Shown: positions 1 to 9,957 of the stretch, in pieces
How positions within the stretch are numbered: the first letter of the stretch is position 1
Layout of the letters: each line of letters opens with the position of its first letter
NCBI RefSeq assembly: GCF_005876955.1
Contig: NZ_SSCL01000004.1
Location: 248,001-312,000 of the forward strand
Length of the DNA: 64,000 nt
Source: Sinomonas gamaensis
Lineage (GTDB): Bacteria; Actinomycetota; Actinomycetes; Actinomycetales; Micrococcaceae
Direction of reading: 5' to 3'
The notes under the pieces: generated by a model
Seen by the model: only the letters and a program-made list of their open reading frames with translations
Database searches by the model: none
Told to the model about the DNA's origin: nothing
Translations under genes and position numbers: made by a program

Positions 1-543
1 GAGCAATGAATCTTCACCGCTGCCCCGCAAGAGTCCGTCCGCTACGGTGAGCGCGCGGGCGAATCGTCCGGTGCCGAGGACCTCGACGAGCGCTGTGACG
101 ATCGGGACTGTCGCGTACTCGCCGACAAGAACTGGGCCAACGTCCCGATGTCGATGGCGCCGTACCGGCGGTGGAGGCGCGAGACGCGCTCTGCTGGCCT
201 GATCCGATTCGCCTCGGACCGTGAAGGCGTTCGGTCGAAGCCCGAGCCGCGTGGTGGAATCCACCGCCACATCGATCGAGGGCGGAACCTTCACCACGGG
301 TATTCCATGAAGGAACAAGGCCGTCTCGCCGCAGAAGACGGCTTGGGGGTTCGCGCGGGCGTGCGATGTGACGGCGGCTTGGAAGCGTTCGGTCGAGGTA
401 GCGTCGAGCCACTGGGGCGTGGGGATGTAGAAGCCGCGCCGGAGGCGCACGAGCCGGCCATCGGCGAAACGCGTCCGGGGGTCGAACGAGGGGCCGTCAA
501 CCTTGCGGAGGGAACTGTCAATGAGGTGCGCCAAAAGGTCCAT
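1..543 (-). CDS. AbiEi antitoxin-like / DUF559-type hypothetical protein, 3' end outside window
   Basis: Partial gene: 181 codons stay open from an ATG at 543 to the window edge, so the C-terminus is missing. The start has AGGA 8 nt upstream. The visible part contains LRRGFYIP (about residue 35) and FLHGIPVV (about residue 70), the arrangement seen in many actinobacterial proteins that begin with an AbiEi-type antitoxin-like winged-helix region and often end in a DUF559 nuclease-like domain. That assignment rests on pattern memory. The decisive C-terminal half is not visible, and no partner toxin gene can be seen on the window side. It could equally be an orphan DNA-binding protein. Confidence 0.6.
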   Translation of the reverse strand, partial: MDLLAHLIDSSLRKVDGPSFDPRTRFADGRLVRLRRGFYIPTPQWLDATSTERFQAAVTSHARANPQAVFCGETALFLHGIPVVKVPPSIDVAVDSTTRLGLRPNAFTVRGESDQASRARLAPPPPVRRHRHRDVGPVLVGEYATVPIVTALVEVLGTGRFARALTVADGLLRGSGEDSLL

Positions 544-617
544 GCCGTCGATCCTGACAGTTGACCCGTTTCCGTCGATGACTGCAGAACACCTATGTGG
601 ATACCGCTCCGAACCGC

Positions 618-658
618 TCTCGCGGAGGAGTTCCCGTTACGGGAACTCCTCCGCGAGA
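618..658. repeat. Perfect 20-bp inverted repeat with 1-nt loop (41-nt palindrome)
   Basis: Arms 618-637 and 639-658 are exact reverse complements (core GGAGGAGTTCCCGT / ACGGGAACTCCTCC) around a single T. It lies downstream of acs and upstream of the left-edge gene, both on the minus strand. There is no T-run after the stem, so it is either a GC-rich actinobacterial terminator or a cruciform/repeat element. Confidence 0.8.
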
Positions 659-717
659 AGTGACGAACCTTCGCGGCGCACCGCGACTTTCGTGCGACAG
701 CCGCACTTTCCGCTGAC

Positions 718-2682
718 CTACTTGCGCAGGTCTTGGGCGATCTGCTGCATCACGCCAGGGTCGGCGAGGGTGGTCGCGTCGCCGGGGTCGCGGCCTTCTG
801 CGACGTCCTTGAGGAGGCGCCGCATGATCTTGCCCGAGCGGGTCTTGGGCAGTTCGGGAACGACGAGGACGTGCTTGGGCTTGGCGATCGGTCCGATCTC
901 CTTGCCCACGTGCGCGCGCAGCACCGCGGAGGGGTCCTCGCCCTCGGCGATCTCGACCTCGCCGCGGAGGATGACGAAGGCGACGACGGCCTGGCCGGTC
1001 GTCTCGTCGACGGCACCCACGACGGCGGCCTCGGCGACCCATTCGTGGGAGACGAGGGCCGATTCGATCTCGGTGGTGGAGAGGCGGTGGCCGGAGACGT
1101 TCATGACGTCGTCGACGCGCCCGAGGAGCCAGATGTCGCCGTCGTCGTCCTTCTTTGCCCCGTCCCCGGCGAAGTACATGCCCTCGAACCGTGACCAGTA
1201 GGTGTCCCTGTACCGCTCGGGGTCGCCCCAGATGGTGCGCAGCATGGAGGGCCAGGGCTCGCGGACCACGAGGAAGCCGCCGTGCCCGTTCGGGACCGGC
1301 GCCCCGTTCTCGTCCACCACGTCCACCGCGATCCCGGGCAGCGGCACCTGGGCAGAGCCGGGCTTGGTGGCGGTGACCCCGGGGAGCGGGGCGATCATGA
1401 TGGCCCCGGTCTCGGTCTGCCACCAGGTGTCCACGATCGGGGCCTTGCCGTGGCCGATGACCTCCCGGTACCACATCCAAGCCTCGGGATTAATCGGCTC
1501 CCCGACGGAGCCGAGGACGCGCAGGCTCGAGAGGTCGTACTTGTCCGGGATCTCCCGACCCCACTTCATCATGGTCCGGATCGCGGTCGGGGCCGTGTAG
1601 AGGATGGAGACCTTGTACTTCTGGACGAGCTCCCACCAGCGCCCCTGATGCGGAGTGTCGGGCGTGCCCTCGTACATGACCTGGGTCGCGCCGTTCACCA
1701 GCGGACCGTAGGTGACATACGAGTGGCCGGTAACCCAGCCGATGTCCGCGGTGCACCAGTAGACGTCGGTTTCTGGCTTGAGGTCGAACACGGCCGAGTG
1801 CGTGAACGCCGTCTGGGTCAGGTAGCCGGCGGTGGTGTGGAGGATGCCCTTGGGCTTTCCGGTGGTGCCGGAGGTGTAGAGGATGAACAGCGGGTGCTCG
1901 GAGTCGTGTCCGACGGCGGTGTGCTCGGGGGAGGAGGCCTCCATCAGGTCCGCCCAGTGCACGTCGCGCCCTTCGGTCCAGGCCACGTCCTGCCCGTTGC
2001 GCTTGACGACGACGACGTGCTCCACCGTGTGGCCCGGCGCAGCGAGAGCGTCGTCCACGGCGGGCTTGAGGGAGGAGGGCTTCCCGCGCCGGTACGTCCC
2101 GTCGGCGGTGACGACGAGCTTGGCCTCAGCGTCGTCGATCCGGGAGCGCAGGGCGTCGGCGGAGAACCCGCCGAACACGACCGAGTGGACGGCACCGATG
2201 CGGGCGCACGCGAGCATCGTCACGACAGCCTCGGGGATCATCGGCAGATATACGGCCACGCGGTCGCCCTTGCGGATCCCCAGGGACTCGAACGCGTTGG
2301 CGGCCCGCTTCACCCGCTCGGTCAGGTCTGCGTACGTGATGGTCTCGGTGTCCCCGGGCTCGCCCTCGAAGTAGATCGCCACCCGGTTCCCGTGCCCTGC
2401 CTCCACGTGCCGGTCCAGGGCGTTGTACGCGGCGTTGACCTCCCCGCCCACGAACCATTTCGCGAAGGGCGCATCCGACCAGTCCAACGCCTCGTCGAAA
2501 TCCTTCGACCACGTCAGGATGCTGCGTGCCTGCTCCGCCCAGAACCCGACCCTATCCTCCGCGGCTTTGGCGTAGATGTCCCCGCGCACGTTGGCCGCGG
2601 CCGCGAACTCCGGCGTGGGCGGGAACTTGCGTTCCTCGCGGAGCAGGTTTTCAAAGGCGTCACCGTTGACGGTTTGGGACAT
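718..2682 (-). CDS. acs: Acetyl-CoA synthetase (AMP-forming)
   Basis: Activates acetate to acetyl-CoA via acetyl-AMP in the cytoplasm. The protein is 654 residues, normal for the family. It shows the adenylate-forming P-loop [12 protein letters not shown], the family motif WWQTETG and the C-terminal lysine motif [11 protein letters not shown] (Lys about 618), the residue that is reversibly acetylated in known Acs enzymes. I placed the start at MSQTVNGD because AAAGGA lies just upstream. A longer in-frame start 42 nt upstream ([14 protein letters not shown]) has no clear ribosome site. The gene stands alone. In mycobacteria acs, nth, a Nudix gene and the tad genes are also near each other, so the block looks ancestral. 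Confidence 0.97.
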   Translation of the reverse strand: MSQTVNGDAFENLLREERKFPPTPEFAAAANVRGDIYAKAAEDRVGFWAEQARSILTWSKDFDEALDWSDAPFAKWFVGGEVNAAYNALDRHVEAGHGNRVAIYFEGEPGDTETITYADLTERVKRAANAFESLGIRKGDRVAVYLPMIPEAVVTMLACARIGAVHSVVFGGFSADALRSRIDDAEAKLVVTADGTYRRGKPSSLKPAVDDALAAPGHTVEHVVVVKRNGQDVAWTEGRDVHWADLMEASSPEHTAVGHDSEHPLFILYTSGTTGKPKGILHTTAGYLTQTAFTHSAVFDLKPETDVYWCTADIGWVTGHSYVTYGPLVNGATQVMYEGTPDTPHQGRWWELVQKYKVSILYTAPTAIRTMMKWGREIPDKYDLSSLRVLGSVGEPINPEAWMWYREVIGHGKAPIVDTWWQTETGAIMIAPLPGVTATKPGSAQVPLPGIAVDVVDENGAPVPNGHGGFLVVREPWPSMLRTIWGDPERYRDTYWSRFEGMYFAGDGAKKDDDGDIWLLGRVDDVMNVSGHRLSTTEIESALVSHEWVAEAAVVGAVDETTGQAVVAFVILRGEVEIAEGEDPSAVLRAHVGKEIGPIAKPKHVLVVPELPKTRSGKIMRRLLKDVAEGRDPGDATTLADPGVMQQIAQDLRK

Positions 2683-2885
2683 GGGAGTCCTTTCGGCTCG
2701 TTCCATCGCGTGATTCATCACCACACTAAACCTTCGCCCGTAGCAGGGTAGTTGCGTGCGTCACATTGAAGCGGCCGCTCGTCCCGCCCGTCCTGCGGTG
2801 GCTAGTCGAACTGGGCCGCGGGTGCTAGGTGCCGCACAGGCGTTGTGGCTAGGCTGAACCGCAAGGACGACCGAAGGAGCAGCCC

Positions 2886-4385
2886 ATGTCTGATCCCACT
2901 CAGGGTCCCTCGCGCGGTGGCAGCACACTGCCCGGACCCAACCGCGAACCTGAGACTGACGGCCGCAGCGTGGCCGTCGTCGGCCCCTTCACGGCCCGCG
3001 ATCTCGCCGTCTTCGGTGGCGTGCTGGTCACGCTCATCGGCTCGGTGCTCCCGCTCGTCCAGCGGGGAACCCAGCTGAACCTCTGGAACGCCCAGAATCT
3101 CTATTTCATCGGCATCGGCATTCTGCTGCCGCTCATCCTCGCGGGTCTCTTCGCCTGGCGACGGCTCGCGCCGTCGACCTCCATCCGTGTCGGATCGTTG
3201 TCCTTGGATCAGTTCGGGTCGGTCGTGGCGGCCTTCGCCTGCTCCTACTTCTTCGTCTTCGCGGTCACGGCACTGACCCCCGGAGGCTTCGTCGGGTTCG
3301 TCGGAGGCGCGATCCTCGTCGCGGCCACCGTGTTGGGGCGCTTCATTCCGGGCTTCGCGAAGGACTTCGCCGGCCGCGCCGAGGTGCCGGCACACGTCGT
3401 GGCCCGCGACGCCGTCGCCCCCGTCGTCAAGCCCAAGGCGCCGAAGCCCAAGAGGGCGCCCGCAGGCGCGGCGCAGCAACAGGCATCTCCCGGCGCGCCC
3501 GCACCATGGGCAGGCACGGTGATGCACGACGGCGGCCCGGCGCCCGCTGCTTCGACCCCGCCGAGCGCCGGGCGTTTCTCGCCCAGGCAAAGTGCGGCCC
3601 CTGAAACAGTCATGAGCCCTACGGCGGTGGGCCCGACTGCAGGCGCCGGTAGCCCTGCTGGTACTGGCGCTGCTGGTGCTGGGACCACTGGGGCCGCTGG
3701 TGCTGGCGCTGCCAGTGCGGGGGTTGCGGGTGCGGCAGTAGCTGCCGCCGCGGCCGCAGCGTCGGCCGAGAGGGATGCCCAGACCCGTGCGCTCCGGAGC
3801 GCCCCAGCGGGGCAGCAGGGGGACGACGCCGTCGTCCTCGGCGATGCCGATGGCGAGGCGTACGGCGCACCCGGCGCGGAGGAGAGGGCTGCGACCCCTG
3901 CCGCGACCGAGCCGACCAGAGCCGAGCCGGCCCCGGCCGAACCTGGCAGAGCCGAGCCGGCCCCGGCCGAACCTGTTCCAACCGCGACGGTCCAGGCGGC
4001 GTCCGTACCGGCAGCCGAATCGCCGGCTCCAGCGGCGCCGGCACCCGAAGTCCCGGGGGCCGAGCGCGAGACGGAATCCGCCCGCGCGCCGGAACCCGAG
4101 CCCGAGGTTGGGCCAGCCACTCAGGTCGCGCCCGCCGTCGACCCTTATGAGGAGTTCGAGGCCACCCGCAGCTTCGAGGAGCCGGAGCCCGAGTACGAGG
4201 CGTTCTGGTTCGCGGTGAACCAGCAGCGCATGGCGTTCGATCCGGAAAGCGGCCTCCCGGTCTTCGCTCTCGAACCGGGCCAGTGGATCCTCGCCCTGCA
4301 GGACCGCGGCAACGAGTTCCTCGTCCAGAGCCAGGACGGGAGGATCGGCATCCTGCGCGACCTCTCGGGAATCGAGCGCGGCTGA
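2886..4385 (+). CDS. Membrane protein with long Ala/Pro/Glu-rich linker, unknown function
   Basis: Not recognised as a named family. The 499-residue product begins with a short cytoplasmic tail, then about four hydrophobic segments between residues 35 and 160. A basic, Pro/Lys-rich stretch follows ([11 protein letters not shown]), then some 250 residues of Ala/Pro/Gly/Glu low complexity, and a compact C-terminal domain of about 65 residues ([11 protein letters not shown]...[15 protein letters not shown]) that looks folded. An exact 29-bp direct repeat (3917-3945 and 3947-3975) encodes two copies of [18 protein letters not shown] precedes the ATG. The nth reading frame starts inside its last 100 bases, suggesting coupled expression. 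Real gene: high confidence; function: unknown. Confidence 0.85.
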   Translation: MSDPTQGPSRGGSTLPGPNREPETDGRSVAVVGPFTARDLAVFGGVLVTLIGSVLPLVQRGTQLNLWNAQNLYFIGIGILLPLILAGLFAWRRLAPSTSIRVGSLSLDQFGSVVAAFACSYFFVFAVTALTPGGFVGFVGGAILVAATVLGRFIPGFAKDFAGRAEVPAHVVARDAVAPVVKPKAPKPKRAPAGAAQQQASPGAPAPWAGTVMHDGGPAPAASTPPSAGRFSPRQSAAPETVMSPTAVGPTAGAGSPAGTGAAGAGTTGAAGAGAASAGVAGAAVAAAAAAASAERDAQTRALRSAPAGQQGDDAVVLGDADGEAYGAPGAEERAATPAATEPTRAEPAPAEPGRAEPAPAEPVPTATVQAASVPAAESPAPAAPAPEVPGAERETESARAPEPEPEVGPATQVAPAVDPYEEFEATRSFEEPEPEYEAFWFAVNQQRMAFDPESGLPVFALEPGQWILALQDRGNEFLVQSQDGRIGILRDLSGIERG

Positions 4386-5212
4386 GCGCCAACGCCGGGC
4401 CCTCGCGAGGAACTTCGCGGCGCCGGCTCACCCCCGACGAGACGCCCCTCGCCCTCAAGCGGCGGGCGCGGAAGATCAACCGCATCCTCGCCGACTTCTA
4501 TCCCTACGCGCACGCCGAGCTCGACTTCCGCAATCCCTTCGAGCTTCTCGTGGCCACGGTGCTGAGCGCGCAGACCACGGACGTCCGGGTGAACCAGGTG
4601 ACGCCCGTCCTGTTCGCCAGATATCCGGACGCACGGGCGCTGAGCGAGGCGGAGCTCGCCGACATCGAGGAGATCATCAAGCCGACCGGGTTCTTCCGGG
4701 CGAAGGCGCGCAGCGTGCAGGTGCTCTCGCAGCGGATTGTGGACGACTTCGACGGAGTGGTCCCCGGCCGCCTCGAAGACCTGGTGACGCTCCCAGGAGT
4801 TGGGAGAAAGACGGCTAACGTCGTCCTCGCCAATGCGTTCGGCATCCCCGGGATCAGCGTGGACACCCACTTCGGACGGCTCGCCAAGCGTTTCGGCTGG
4901 ACCGCCTCGGAGGACCCGGTCAAGGTCGAGCAGGACGTCATGGAGCTCTTCCCGCCGAGCGACTGGACGATGGTCTCCCACCGCGTCATCTTCCACGGCC
5001 GCCGCGTCTGCCATTCGCGGCGTCCTGCCTGTGGGGCATGCCCCCTTGCGGCGCTCTGTCCGTCCTTCGGGATTGGCGAGACTGATCCGGAGAAGGCCCG
5101 GAAGCTTCTCAAATACGAGATGGCCCCGGGCCAGGAGGCGCTCTACGCCGAGATGGTCGCGAACGTGGATTCGGCAGCTGACATCCGTCGCCGCGTGCAA
5201 GGCAATTCATGA
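4283..5212 (+). CDS. nth: Endonuclease III (DNA glycosylase/AP lyase)
   Basis: Removes oxidised pyrimidines and cleaves AP sites in base-excision repair. It carries the helix-hairpin-helix [18 protein letters not shown] with the catalytic Lys in VGRKTA, the catalytic Asp in [10 protein letters not shown], and the four-cysteine iron-sulfur motif near the C-terminus (C-x6-C-x2-C-x5-[19 protein letters not shown]). Family homology begins around [17 protein letters not shown]. The only ATG/GTG/TTG upstream in frame is the GTG at 4283, inside the previous gene. The true start may instead be a CTG near 4382, giving about 276 residues. It overlaps the Nudix gene by ATGA. Confidence 0.93.
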   Translation: MDPRPAGPRQRVPRPEPGREDRHPARPLGNRARLSANAGPSRGTSRRRLTPDETPLALKRRARKINRILADFYPYAHAELDFRNPFELLVATVLSAQTTDVRVNQVTPVLFARYPDARALSEAELADIEEIIKPTGFFRAKARSVQVLSQRIVDDFDGVVPGRLEDLVTLPGVGRKTANVVLANAFGIPGISVDTHFGRLAKRFGWTASEDPVKVEQDVMELFPPSDWTMVSHRVIFHGRRVCHSRRPACGACPLAALCPSFGIGETDPEKARKLLKYEMAPGQEALYAEMVANVDSAADIRRRVQGNS

Positions 5213-5886
5213 GCGCGAAGGCTCAGCTCGAGGCGCTCGCGCACGGAATCCGGACCGGTGAGATTGACCCGTTCGATCCGCGCTGGCACCCCACGGCCGT
5301 GGGGCCGAAGGGGCGTCAGGCCGCCGTGCTCGTGCTGTTCGGTGTGCTCGATTCTGTTCCGGCAGCCTCGGACAAGCCGCTCGCGCCCGCGGACCTCGAC
5401 GTCCTGCTTCTCGAACGCGCGCAGACGCTGGGGTCCCATCCCGGCCAGGTCGCGTTTCCCGGCGGCGGGCTCGAGCCCCAGGACGCGAGCCTCGTCGACT
5501 GCGCCCTCCGGGAAGCAGCCGAGGAGACGGGGCTGGACCCGTCGGGGGTGGACGTTCTCGCCGAGCTCCCCCCGCTCGGACTCGGCGTGAGCGGATTCCT
5601 GGTGACGCCTGTCCTCGCCTGGTGGAAGTCGCCGTCGCCCGTCGCCGTCGTGGATTTCGCCGAGTCGGCGCAGGTCTTCCGCACGCCGGTCCGTGACCTG
5701 CTGGACCCCGAAAACCGCTTCACAGGGGTCCTGCACCGCCGTGGGGTGACCTTCTCAAGCCCCGCGTTCGTCGTGGGGGGAGTCCTCATCTGGGGCTTCA
5801 CGGCCATGGTCCTCGACGCGTTGCTCGAGGGGCTCGGCTGGTCCGTCCCCTGGGATCGGGACCGCAAGCACTACATCACGCCCTGA
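5209..5886 (+). CDS. Nudix hydrolase, CoA pyrophosphatase type
   Basis: Likely hydrolyses CoA or related nucleotide pyrophosphates. The Nudix box is intact: [25 protein letters not shown], beginning near residue 85, matches GX5EX7REUXEEXGU (shown here as [10 protein letters not shown]), preceded by [10 protein letters not shown], typical of the NudL/CoA pyrophosphatase group. The 225-residue length fits. It starts within the stop of nth (ATGA overlap), so the two are translationally coupled; the same nth-Nudix pair occurs in mycobacteria. Substrate is inferred from the family. Confidence 0.9.
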   Translation: MSAKAQLEALAHGIRTGEIDPFDPRWHPTAVGPKGRQAAVLVLFGVLDSVPAASDKPLAPADLDVLLLERAQTLGSHPGQVAFPGGGLEPQDASLVDCALREAAEETGLDPSGVDVLAELPPLGLGVSGFLVTPVLAWWKSPSPVAVVDFAESAQVFRTPVRDLLDPENRFTGVLHRRGVTFSSPAFVVGGVLIWGFTAMVLDALLEGLGWSVPWDRDRKHYITP

Positions 5887-5889
5887 GGG

Positions 5890-7554
5890 CTACTTCGCCT
5901 GATCGTAGGAGTCGACGACGGCGATGCTCACGGGGAATTGCACGGGCGCGTCGCCGAAGAGGAGGCGCTTCGCCGCCGCAGCGGCGTCCCGGACCGCCTC
6001 CGCGCAGGCCTCCGCGACGCTTTCCTCCGCGTGGACCATGACCTCGTCGTGGAGGAAGTAGACGAGCTCTGCCCGGCTGCCCTGCGCAGCGAGACGCCGC
6101 AGGCGCAGGCGAACCTCCGCGATCCAGCATTCGGCCCACTCGGCGGCTGTGCCCTGCACCACGAAGTTGCGGGTGAACCGGCCACGGTCTCGTGCCGCGG
6201 CATCCGCCCGCCGCTGTTCCTCCGCGCTGGTCGACTGCTGGAGCCGCTTCCAGCGCTCCGAGGGCGGAGGCGAGCTGCGACCGAGGTGCGTGGTCACGAT
6301 GAGCCCGCGTTCGCCGTCGCGCTCTGCCTGCTCCACCAACCCGACGGCCCGCGGGTAGAGCCGAGCGAGCTGCGGCATGAGTCGGCCGGACTCACCCGTG
6401 GTCGCGCCGTAGATGGCCCCAAGAAGGGCCACCTTGGCCTTCGCCCGGTCCCCGCCGAAGCCCGCCGCGGCGATGCCCGCGTAGAGGTCTGCGTCGCGCG
6501 CGGCGGCCGCCATCGCGTCGTCGCGCGCGAGGGCCGCGAGGACCCGTGGTTCGAGCTGGGAGGCGTCGGCGACGACGAGCTTGTGCCCTGGGAGGGCGCG
6601 CGCGGCGGCGCGGACCTGCTTGGGAATCTGAAGGGCACCTCCGCCGCGCGAGGCCCAACGCCCCGTCACGACTCCCGCCACCACGTACTCGGGACGGAAC
6701 CGTCCGTCGCGGACCCACGCGTCGAGCCACGCCCAGCCGTTCGCAGCAAGCAGACGAGAGAGCTTCTTGTACTCCAGGAGCGGCGGGATGGCGGGATGCC
6801 GGAATTCCCGGAGCTCCCACGCGCGTGTTGTCTGCGCCTCGATTCCGGCTCGGTGGAGCGCGCGCATGAGTTCTTGGGGCGAGTCTGGATTGAGCTTCGG
6901 TGCTCCCAGGAGAACACGGAGTTCGTTCGCCTTGTGCTCGAGCAGGAGGGGGCGTTCGCCGCTTCGCGGGCGAGGGCCGAGCTGCTCGGTCAGGAGCGCC
7001 TCGTGCGTCTGCGCGTCCCACGGGATCCCGGCCGCCTGCATTTCGGCGGCGACGAGCGCGCCGGCGGAGTCGGCTGCGGCCAGAAGGCGAAGCCGCCCGG
7101 GGTCTGCGGACGCGCGGACCGCTCCCAGTTGGGCGAGGAGCTCCGCCTCGAGCACCTCTGCACCGGGTCCCTGCGCCGGGGCGTCCTCGAAAAGCGAAGC
7201 CTGGCCTTCGGGCGCGGCGAGCGGCGGCAGCGCGCCCGAAGGCTCGGCGGGACGGTCATCCGGGGGAAGGACCGGCGTGTAGTCGGCGCGGACGGAGCCA
7301 CGGAGAATGCCTCCGACCAAGGCGAGATCATGGCAGCGCTCCACCGAGACGCCAGCGGCGAGAAGGGAGGGATACCAGTCCGAGGCGCTGCGCCAGACCC
7401 AGCGCGGCCTGCTGCTGTGCTCGGCATCGCGGACCGACTCCGGCAATCGGGCGAGTTCGACGACGGCTTCCGGCCTGGTCTGTCCGGCCGCGTCGAGCGT
7501 TCTGAGCACGATTCGACCGTCCGGGGCGGGGGCGAGGATGACGTGCACTCCCAC
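5890..7554 (-). CDS. Small family A DNA polymerase ('bifunctional 3'-5' exonuclease/DNA polymerase')
   Basis: A 554-residue PolA-like enzyme found in many actinobacteria beside the full-length PolA. Polymerase motif A is VVADASQLEPRVLAALA, the O-helix motif B is RAKAKVALLGAIYGATTG (Arg, Lys, Tyr-Gly conserved), and motif C is YFLHDEVMVHAEE. The N-terminal quarter aligns in position with a 3'-5' exonuclease domain, but I do not see the DxE and later acidic metal ligands, so exonuclease activity is doubtful. There is no 5' nuclease domain. It converges on the Nudix gene with a 3-nt gap and is divergent from the tad operon. Repair or translesion role is inference. Confidence 0.88.
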   Translation of the reverse strand: MGVHVILAPAPDGRIVLRTLDAAGQTRPEAVVELARLPESVRDAEHSSRPRWVWRSASDWYPSLLAAGVSVERCHDLALVGGILRGSVRADYTPVLPPDDRPAEPSGALPPLAAPEGQASLFEDAPAQGPGAEVLEAELLAQLGAVRASADPGRLRLLAAADSAGALVAAEMQAAGIPWDAQTHEALLTEQLGPRPRSGERPLLLEHKANELRVLLGAPKLNPDSPQELMRALHRAGIEAQTTRAWELREFRHPAIPPLLEYKKLSRLLAANGWAWLDAWVRDGRFRPEYVVAGVVTGRWASRGGGALQIPKQVRAAARALPGHKLVVADASQLEPRVLAALARDDAMAAAARDADLYAGIAAAGFGGDRAKAKVALLGAIYGATTGESGRLMPQLARLYPRAVGLVEQAERDGERGLIVTTHLGRSSPPPSERWKRLQQSTSAEEQRRADAAARDRGRFTRNFVVQGTAAEWAECWIAEVRLRLRRLAAQGSRAELVYFLHDEVMVHAEESVAEACAEAVRDAAAAAKRLLFGDAPVQFPVSIAVVDSYDQAK

Positions 7555-7570
7555 ATTCTGGCGTGGAGTG

Positions 7571-7587
7571 AGGACACAAATTGTCCT
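7571..7587. promoter_or_regulatory. Operator-like palindrome AGGACA-N5-TGTCCT
   Basis: Perfect 6-bp arms around CAAAT in the divergent gap between the small DNA polymerase and the tad operon. This position suits a repressor or activator site for either gene. No regulator is identified. Confidence 0.35.
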
Positions 7588-7669
7588 TCACACAGGAAGT
7601 GCCCGCATGTCGTCCACATGGATCGGGATCGGCGGCAGCTCCCGGTGATGGGTCCGAGAAGGTGGATTC

Positions 7670-8779
7670 ATGGGCATGTCAGAGAACTTGAGGGGGCCGT
7701 CGGGCGGGGGCTGGCTGCCCGACGATGGTGCCGTCTTCTGCATCACGTCGGATCCCGGCCTCCTTGAGGAGTGCGCGCGGGTGGCGGCGGTGGCGGGCGT
7801 CCCGTTCGAATCCGCCTCGAGTTTCAGAGACGCGGGACGAGAGTGGGACAGCGGTAGGCTCCTTCTGCTGGGTGCCGATATCGACGACGTCCCACCCCGC
7901 CGCCGCTCTACCGTCGTCCTCCTGGGACGAAGTGTCGGGCGGGACCTCCTGTGGCGGAGGGCGGGCGTCCTCGGCGTCGAGCATGTTGCGGAACTGCCGG
8001 ATGCCGCGGTGTGGCTCGTGGACTTCCTCGGGCGACGGCGGAGGGATGCGGGAGAGGGGCTGATCCTCGGCGTTCTGGGCGGTTGCGGAGGAGCTGGGGC
8101 GACGACGACCGCAGCGCTGCTCGCGGGTGCGTTCGCCGGCCGTGGCATGTCGACGGCTCTGGTCGACGGGGACCGGCTGGGGTGCGGACTGGAACTCGGC
8201 ATTGCGGAGGAGCCGCTCATGGGCCTGAAGTGGCCTGATCTGGCCTCGGCGAGTGGCAGCATCGACCCGATGGAGCTCGAGTCGTCGCTCCCTCGCGTTC
8301 GGGGAGTGTCGGTGCTCTCCTGGCCGGCGTCGACGGGGCCTGTGCCGCCGGTCGGATCCTCGGTGATCGAAAGGACGCTCGAGGCGGCGCGACAGGCGTT
8401 CGACCTCGTTGTCGTGGACATCGGAAGGGGCAGGGAAGGGCTGGAGGACTTCGCCTGGTCCAGCGAACGACTCCTTCTCGTAGTGCCCGCGCGCCTCGGA
8501 TCCACCCTCGCCGCCTCGCGGATGGTTGCCGACCTGCCCTCGGTCCCCACGTCAGTCCTCGTGAGGGGCGCGCTTGCTGAGGGCGTCGACGCAGAGCACA
8601 TCGCGGAGGCGGTGGGCTGTCCGCTCGGCGCGCACCTTCCCGAGATGCGCGGAGTCGTTGCTGCAGCAGAAGGCGGGCGGCTGTTCCAGCTCGTCTCTCG
8701 ACGTGCCGTCCGTGGCATGGCCCGAAACGTGCTCGGCTGGTCGCTGCAGGGTCGGAACGTCGAACAGGCATCGCGATGA
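7670..8779 (+). CDS. TadZ/CpaE-like ATPase, septum-site-determining (Ssd) family
   Basis: First gene of the tad operon, 369 residues. The N-terminal third resembles a degenerate receiver-like domain as in CpaE/TadZ. The C-terminal part is a MinD/ParA-type ATPase with a deviant Walker A loop, LGGCGGAGATTTAALLA (about residue 135), where the usual signature lysine is replaced by Gly/Ala, and DLVVVDIGRG as the switch II/Walker B region. Proteins of this family localise the pilus secretion machine and affect septation in mycobacteria. ATP hydrolysis is uncertain given the loop. Start chosen at ATG with GAGAAGG 7 nt upstream. Followed by tadA with ATGA overlap. Confidence 0.85.
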   Translation: MGMSENLRGPSGGGWLPDDGAVFCITSDPGLLEECARVAAVAGVPFESASSFRDAGREWDSGRLLLLGADIDDVPPRRRSTVVLLGRSVGRDLLWRRAGVLGVEHVAELPDAAVWLVDFLGRRRRDAGEGLILGVLGGCGGAGATTTAALLAGAFAGRGMSTALVDGDRLGCGLELGIAEEPLMGLKWPDLASASGSIDPMELESSLPRVRGVSVLSWPASTGPVPPVGSSVIERTLEAARQAFDLVVVDIGRGREGLEDFAWSSERLLLVVPARLGSTLAASRMVADLPSVPTSVLVRGALAEGVDAEHIAEAVGCPLGAHLPEMRGVVAAAEGGRLFQLVSRRAVRGMARNVLGWSLQGRNVEQASR

Positions 8780-9957
8780 GAGGCGGACGAGCCGTTGACC
8801 CAGAGCTCCTCCGATCCGTCCGGCAGAAGGTCCTGTCCGCTCCCGGTCCAGTCACGGCCGCCGGGATTGCCGCGGCGGTGAAGGAGAGCGGCCGCGTACT
8901 GGGAACCACCGGGACCTTGGCAGCCATGGAGGTGATCGCAGCGGAGCTGCGTGGGCTCGGCCCCCTGCAACCGCTCGCGCACGATCCCGCCGTCACAGAC
9001 ATCTTTGTGAACGGCCCTCACAGCGTCTGGGTCGATCGAGGACGCGGGCTCGAGCGGGCCGAGATCCACTTTGACTCGGAGGAAGCCGTGAGGTCGCTCG
9101 CTGCTCGGCTGATCGCAGCGGCAGGCAGACGCCTTGATGAGAGTTCTCCCTGCGTGGACGTCCGGGTCGCTGGCGGCTACCGCGTCCATGCGGTCCTCCA
9201 ACCGGTCTCGACGACCGGGACCTTGCTGTCGATCCGGATTCGGCGTGAACGCGTGTTCGGGCTCGATGAGCTTGAGTCGAGCGGGACCGTGCTGCCCGAG
9301 CAGAGGGGCGTGCTCGAGGCTATCGCCGCGAGCGACGCGAGCTACCTGGTGAGCGGAGCGACGGGGACAGGGAAGACGACCCTGCTTAGCACCGTCCTCG
9401 GGCTCTCCCGCCCGGAGGAGCGGATCGTCCTCGTCGAAGACGCCGCCGAACTCAACCCCGACCACCCCCATGTGCTCGGGCTCGAGGCCCGGCACGGAAA
9501 TCTCGAAGGCATGGGCGCCATTGACCTCGCAGAACTCGTGCGCCAGGCGCTCCGCATGCGCCCCGATCGCCTCATCGTGGGGGAATGCCGGGGGGCCGAA
9601 GTCCGGGAGCTCCTCACAGCCTTGAACACGGGGCACAGCGGCGCCGGAACCATCCACGCCAACTCGGCCGGCTCCGTGGCTGCGCGCTTGGCAGCCCTCG
9701 GAGCACTCGCAGGTCTCTCCGCCGAGGCGACGGCCCTCCAGGCAGCGAGCGCCCTCGGCTGTGTGGTGCACCTGGCGAGGATTCCCGCCGGGCGTCGCGT
9801 CGCCAGCATCGCCCACGTCTCCGAGCGCGAAGGACGGCTCGTCATTGAGCCAGCTCTGGAACGAGACCTTCGTACAGACCGTCTGTCGCGCGGGCCCGGA
9901 TGGGATGGGCTCGAGTCGCTGCTTTCGGAGTCGGCATCAGCGAGGTGGGGTCTATGA
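8776..9957 (+). CDS. tadA: TadA/CpaF-family secretion ATPase
   Basis: Hexameric ATPase that powers Flp/tight-adherence pilus assembly at the cytoplasmic membrane. Walker A is SGATGTGKTTLL (about residue 193), Asp box EDAAEL follows, Walker B is RLIVGECRGAEV, and the His box TGHSGAGTIHANS is intact. The 393-residue length is standard for the actinobacterial short form. It overlaps both neighbours by 4 bp (ATGA), so translation of the operon is coupled. Confidence 0.95.
   Translation: MRGGRAVDPELLRSVRQKVLSAPGPVTAAGIAAAVKESGRVLGTTGTLAAMEVIAAELRGLGPLQPLAHDPAVTDIFVNGPHSVWVDRGRGLERAEIHFDSEEAVRSLAARLIAAAGRRLDESSPCVDVRVAGGYRVHAVLQPVSTTGTLLSIRIRRERVFGLDELESSGTVLPEQRGVLEAIAASDASYLVSGATGTGKTTLLSTVLGLSRPEERIVLVEDAAELNPDHPHVLGLEARHGNLEGMGAIDLAELVRQALRMRPDRLIVGECRGAEVRELLTALNTGHSGAGTIHANSAGSVAARLAALGALAGLSAEATALQAASALGCVVHLARIPAGRRVASIAHVSEREGRLVIEPALERDLRTDRLSRGPGWDGLESLLSESASARWGL

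Noticed and set aside
7588-9816. 742-codon open frame antisense to the first tad genes
   Set aside because: No domain pattern, Ser/Arg-rich shadow of two well-supported ATPase genes.
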